Assembly: GCA_964247055.1 (NCBI GenBank)
Contig: OZ176059.1
Coordinates: 372,001 to 436,000 of the forward strand
Reading direction: 5' to 3'
Length of the DNA stretch: 64,000 bases
From: Paragordius varius
Lineage: Eukaryota > Nematomorpha
The translations under genes were made by a program, and so were the position numbers. Positions within the stretch are counted from its first letter, which is position 1. Each line of letters opens with the position of its first letter. The notes below the pieces were generated by a model. That model saw only the letters and a program-made list of their open reading frames with translations. It had not been told where the DNA came from and did no database searches. Below are positions 59,836 to 64,000 of the stretch, piece by piece.

Positions 59836-60102
59836 CGTAAAATAAAAAATATACGGACAAAATGTAAAAAAAGACATATATTTTTATCTAGGATAGCCAC
59901 ACTTTTTTAAACCTTAATTATTCCTACATAAGCTATTTAGTTACAAAAAGATATAGAATTGATTGTGCTAATAATATCACACTTTATAATTTAAAACAAT
60001 GAGTTATATTTGAATAAATAATTAAAAAAAATGGTTGTCTATTAAATAAAATTTTTGTCTGTATATTTTTACGTTTTCTCCGTAAAATTTCGGTTTTTAC
60101 TG
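59836..60102. mobile_element. MITE M copy 14
   Basis: GTAAAATAAAAAATATACGG to AAAATTTCGGTTTTTACTG. Another degenerate half-copy lies at about 60290-60470. Confidence 0.6.
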
Positions 60103-60604
60103 TATGTTTCAGAATTTCGGTGTTTTTAATTCCTTACAATCGATTTACTATCTCCTACTCGGTTATTTCAAAAGCAGTTTAATTGTCTTTTTTGTTTAAC
60201 CTTTTTAATGTCTAATTGTCTGAAACGATGCTTACTCAAGATATATAGCTGACCTAAAATTTAATTTATACATTGTATATATAGAGATTAAAGTAAAATA
60301 TTTTTTTTTCCAAAGTGAGCCATACTTTTTTAAACATTAATATTTTCTAAACTATTTTTTCTAAATGTCCATTTCATATTTAATGACTATTGAATCAAGC
60401 TCCAAACGCGAGAGCGGTAGCGGTTTTATAATAAAATATATTTGTCTTCATATGTTTACTCTTTTTTCATATCATTTAAATTTTTGAAATTTGCCTTTCA
60501 CCCTTCTCTAATGTCCAACTCTGTGCTACGTAAAGCATACTACTTTGGATGAGAGATATGACTGTCATATATTGTTTATCAATCTCAATTAATTTATACA
60601 CCTG

Positions 60605-60640
<36 letters not shown>

Positions 60641-60643
<3 letters not shown>

Positions 60644-60921
60644 AATTGAAATTATACGGACAAAATGTAAAAATATAATGACTAATATTTTTTTCAAAAG
60701 ACACCATCCTTTTTAAATCTTAATTCTTTAAATATAACTCATCGTGTTAACTCTTTAGTGTAAAATACAAATGTATACTGGTAAAACTATCGATTCCATA
60801 TTCTACGATTGTTAAATAGCTTATATAAGGAAAAACTAAGGAAAGTTTGAAAAAGTATGGGTGTCTTACAATATTTGCCTTTATGTTTTTTCCGTTTTGT
60901 CCGTACAATTCCAATTTTTAG
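60641..60921. mobile_element. MITE M copy 15, directly upstream of an exon
   Basis: GAAAATTGAAATTATACGGA to CCGTACAATTCCAATTTTTA, 22 nt before the exon acceptor at 60942 and preceded by (AT)n. Confidence 0.65.
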
Positions 60922-60942
60922 TAAACATATGTATATATGTAG

Positions 60943-61271
60943 GATCGCCGTTTTTTGGGTGTTGCCGAAGAAAGTAGTGGCTTACAACCTGGACGACGGA
61001 GAAAAAGTTCCATTTTTGCGGCTGCGTCCGGTCGAGCCCGTCGTAAACGGGAACATGAACGCCGTCGAGCCCGTAAAGGCGATCATCAACAGGGAGGTGG
61101 TGGTGTTGTTGTTGATGATACCTCATCCGAACAATTAATGCAAAGGGCAGAAACTGTTACACCGCACATTTACGTTAATCCCATGTTGGATGGGGATGGG
61201 GATGTGGAGACAGCCCTCACCCACCCGGCACGGAAAACGCCATCCATGTTTGACATTGCGAGAATGGCTGA
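60943..61271 (+). CDS. Internal exon of an unrecognised gene
   Basis: Acceptor TATATGTAG, then 109 open codons and donor GCTGA|GTAAGT (phase 2): DRRFLGVAEESSGLQPGRRR, KSSIFAAASGRARRKREHER, an acidic/polar middle (DDTSSEQLMQRAETVTPHIY), then NPMLDGDGDVETALTHPARK and TPSMFDIARMAE. G+C is far above the flanks, as in the exon at 49821, and the phase-0 acceptor would continue that exon. Arg-rich, probably disordered and perhaps nuclear; no domain is recognised. The following exon was not found before the window ends. Confidence 0.65.
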
Positions 61272-61385
61272 GTAAGTATCAACATATTTTATTGTAGTAA
61301 ATCTTTATTATGTGTGTTGTGTAGTTTAAACGGGTGAAGTTGGTATATTAACATTTCAATATTGTCTTATGGGTATAATTCTAAA

Positions 61386-61970
61386 CAATTGCACTTCAAG
61401 AGTATCCTTTAATATTTCAAGTCCTTGAACACTTAAAGCTTTAAGTTGGTCCTTGAAAACTTAAAGTTGACTTCAAGTTGGTCCTTGAACACTTTAAGTT
61501 AGTCCTTAAAATTTTTAAATATTTAACAATAATTTTTGCATTTATTATTTTTTAACTTATTTCTCTTTATTTATTATATATTTAATCATTTAAATTATTT
61601 TTATTCAAGAAACTTTTTTTGTTTTTAACTAATTCAATTTAACAAAAGTATTAAATTTTAAATGTCTTTAATGAAAATTTGTAATAATAACACACAAAAC
61701 TTATATATTTTAAATTACATGTTAAAACCATAAAAATGAAGATATACGGTTTCTGAATGATCGAAAGTCGGTAGTGATTTAAAGTTCATGTTAAATAAAA
61801 AATTTGGTAAAAATGAGAAAGATGAATAATACACGATTTGATTGATAATTAAAAACAGAACAAAAAAGTTAAAGGTTAACTTGAAGTTTACAAGGAGCAA
61901 ATAGTGTTCAAAGACCAACTTAAAATGTTCAAGCACCAACTAGAAGTGTTAAATGAAGTATAACTTTGCA
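61386..61970. mobile_element. Family T element, long copy
   Basis: Left arm with five units like CTTCAAGTTGGTCCTTGAAC / ACTTTAAGTTGGTCC, right arm with the inverse (GTTCAAGCACCAACTAGAAG, TTCAAAGACCAACTTAAAAT). Ends TTGCACTTCAAGAG and AGTGTTAAATGAAGTATAAC. Units are about 20-21 bp. It lies in the intron after the exon at 60943. Confidence 0.6.
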
Positions 61971-62990
61971 TTTTTAGCAAATATTTCTGTAAATTTTAAA
62001 TTTTTCATCGATAGATATACTATAATGAACAAAACATATTATTCGATTCAATAATATGCATCCGAATTAATCTTAACAAAATATGTATTCTTTTAATTTA
62101 ATTTTTTAACGCTTTTGCACTATAAAACCACCCTTTATATTAATAGACACCAATTTTGTATACCGTGACTTAGATTTTGACTTATGCAGTGTCTAATATT
62201 AAAAAATATCGGTTTGTTGCATTTTAATATTGTATATCATGGCTTTATACCTGATAAATTAGTTTTATATTAATATGAAGAAAAAACTTGTAGACCCAAT
62301 TTTATATCATAAAGTAATTTTTATAGTAATATTTGACCATAATTTAAGTTGGGGGTTATACGTTGGAATTCATGGACCTGTTTTTAGCATATTAAAAAAC
62401 ACATTTTTGCACTTAAATTTATTATCATTATCGCTAACAAGTTCTTTTTTTTATTAGATCACTAAATGGTGCTCTTATATGAAAATGCCTCGATTAAAAA
62501 CCTACGACTTTATTTTAATAGGAAAGCGTGTGGCTAAACTATTAAAGTCTTAGCTAATGGTTTATTAATTTATATTAGTTATTTTAAATTAGGTATGATA
62601 AAATTCCTCTATAAAATTTATTTTGTAGCTATAAACTCATACCAGTTAAAATTTAAGATATATAATAAATACGCTGACAAAAATATGTATTCAATTATTA
62701 CAGATATAATTTGTCAGTTCGGGTCAATTTTTGGTAATGTTGTTATGTTATCCTCTTTTAGAAAATATTATCGATAAGATGGAAACAAACTATTTATAAA
62801 GACGCAAATTATAGATAATAGTAGATAATATGCTGGTTTTTACTAATTAACTTTTATATTATAAAACAGCTAATATCCAAATTTAGACTTTTGCTCATAT
62901 AGAAATTTTTTATTATGTGGCTTGGCAAATGGTTTAATAGTTTTTTGCTTTGCAAAATGGCTTAAGTGCACATTAAAAATATCTTTATAT
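61971..62990. other. Intron sequence, no feature supported
   Basis: About 1 kb of A/T-rich DNA. The 60-codon frames at 62275 and 62595 are hydrophobic chance-like frames without splice context. Confidence 0.3.
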
Positions 62991-64000
62991 GTTCTAATAG
63001 ATAAATGCATTAGAATTCTCATGTTGCTTTTGGTTTAAGGCCCTACGAGTCATATAAGAAAGTTATAATTTGGTGGTTTTAATATCAGAAAATGGCAAAA
63101 TTTGAGCATATTTTGTTAGATGTGTGCGGACTTCAAGAATCTAAAATTTAAGATGTCTTTAAAAATGTAAAACCTTTTTTACTAAAATTAAATGATGCTG
63201 ATTTTTATCAAGCCAGATATTTGATTAAAAAATTTGTAGGCATACAAATTCAAGTGATATAGATGGATATGTTTAGCATCTTGATTTTTAAAATATCTTA
63301 AAGCGATTTCTGCCGTTTTCCATGCTCTCCAAAATAAAAATTTTGCTAAAAATTGAAGAAGTATGCATTTTTGAGACATTTTTTTCATACTTTAGCATAT
63401 AAACTGCTTTCAAAATCGGAGGGTTTGAAATATATTCTGATGTTAAATTTTTGATAAGAAAACTCAGGATTAATTTGGTGCTCTTGTTTTTGGCCTTTAC
63501 GAGTGTTTTAAGATGTTATTTGCATTTGTGTAAGTGCTCCATATCAAAAAATGGCAACATATTTTTTAAAATTTCTTGAAAACTAAATGCTTCATTCCAA
63601 AAATTATCATTTAAATACATCTTAACTACATATAAAAAGCAAAACAATATAAATAAATTAATTTTTAGATGTGAGGTCCGAAAGTCTTAACTATTCTCGC
63701 CCTTTTAAAATGGGTCAGTTCTCCTAAAATAATTGTATGCTGAGATTGTGTGAATTCAAGTATATGCTAAATTTTAACATCGAAAAAATATATTTTTAAA
63801 AATATACTTATTTATATAGATTAGAATTTTTAACAAAATTTTGTTGAAGCAAACACCATACAATTTTGATATAAGCTATTAACGTTTTTTCTATTAAATT
63901 TGATAGTGCGCACAATATAAATTTTAAATGCTTATGATAAATTATTGTAAACACACAATTTATATTTAACATAAATTTGAAGACGCACGAATATTTTAAT
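62991..64000. mobile_element. Palindromic element 'P', copy cut by the window edge
   Basis: GATAAATGCATTAGAATTCTC, TGTTGCTTTTGGTTTAAGGC and, repeated near 63475, AGGATTAATTTGGTGCTCTT, ATATCAAAAAATGGCAAC and TTTTTAGATGTGAGGTCCGA: two successive left-arm copies, the second running off the window. This suggests either one P element inside another or a tandem arrangement. Confidence 0.5.

Noticed and set aside
62595-62777. A 60-codon hydrophobic frame
   Set aside because: No splice context, low-complexity A/T composition and no recognisable domain.

Overview
The window is A+T-rich (about three-quarters A/T by eye) animal nuclear DNA. The evidence is two recognisable eukaryotic housekeeping genes split by spliceosomal introns, a 3' fragment of an animal-type LINE, Ty3/Gypsy fossils and a very heavy load of non-autonomous DNA transposons. 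The species cannot be named. Two introns of only 30 and 32 nt beside kilobase-scale ones recall flatworms or dicyemids (inference from general knowledge); an apparent U12-type intron implies a minor spliceosome.

Layout. 1-151: possible first exon of a minus-strand gene leaving the window. 1-9.0 kb: nested DNA transposons, including two 1.4-kb palindromic elements built of 21-bp repeats, and a LINE remnant. 9,512-11,477: a complete six-exon ZNHIT1 gene (150 aa; SRCAP/SWR1 H2A.Z-exchange complex subunit). 12-16 kb: old repeats. 16,043-43,159: COG7, subunit of the conserved oligomeric Golgi complex; fifteen exons are readable, the first one or two (about 60 residues) were not found. Its introns hold most of the repeats, including two head-to-head Gypsy fossil pairs. 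43.2-49.8 kb: repeats and plain intergenic DNA, with a third copy of the 1.4-kb palindrome. 49,821-64,000: an unrecognised plus-strand gene with a start exon and a phase-compatible second exon 11 kb away, running off the right edge. That large intron holds a hAT-type palindrome with an exact 8-bp target duplication, a diverged dimeric satellite and many MITEs.

The two known genes act in unrelated processes (chromatin remodelling and Golgi tethering) and simply lie on the same strand. No operon, CRISPR array or viral system is present. The most notable points are: (i) the canonical-looking U12 AT-AC intron in ZNHIT1 next to the 30/32-nt introns; (ii) several families of palindromic transposons that independently carry about 21-bp tandem units in their terminal arms, three of them sharing the terminus TATACCATTT; (iii) two tRNA-like sequences with a CUA anticodon; (iv) nested insertions that can be put in order because an uninterrupted copy of one host element is also present.
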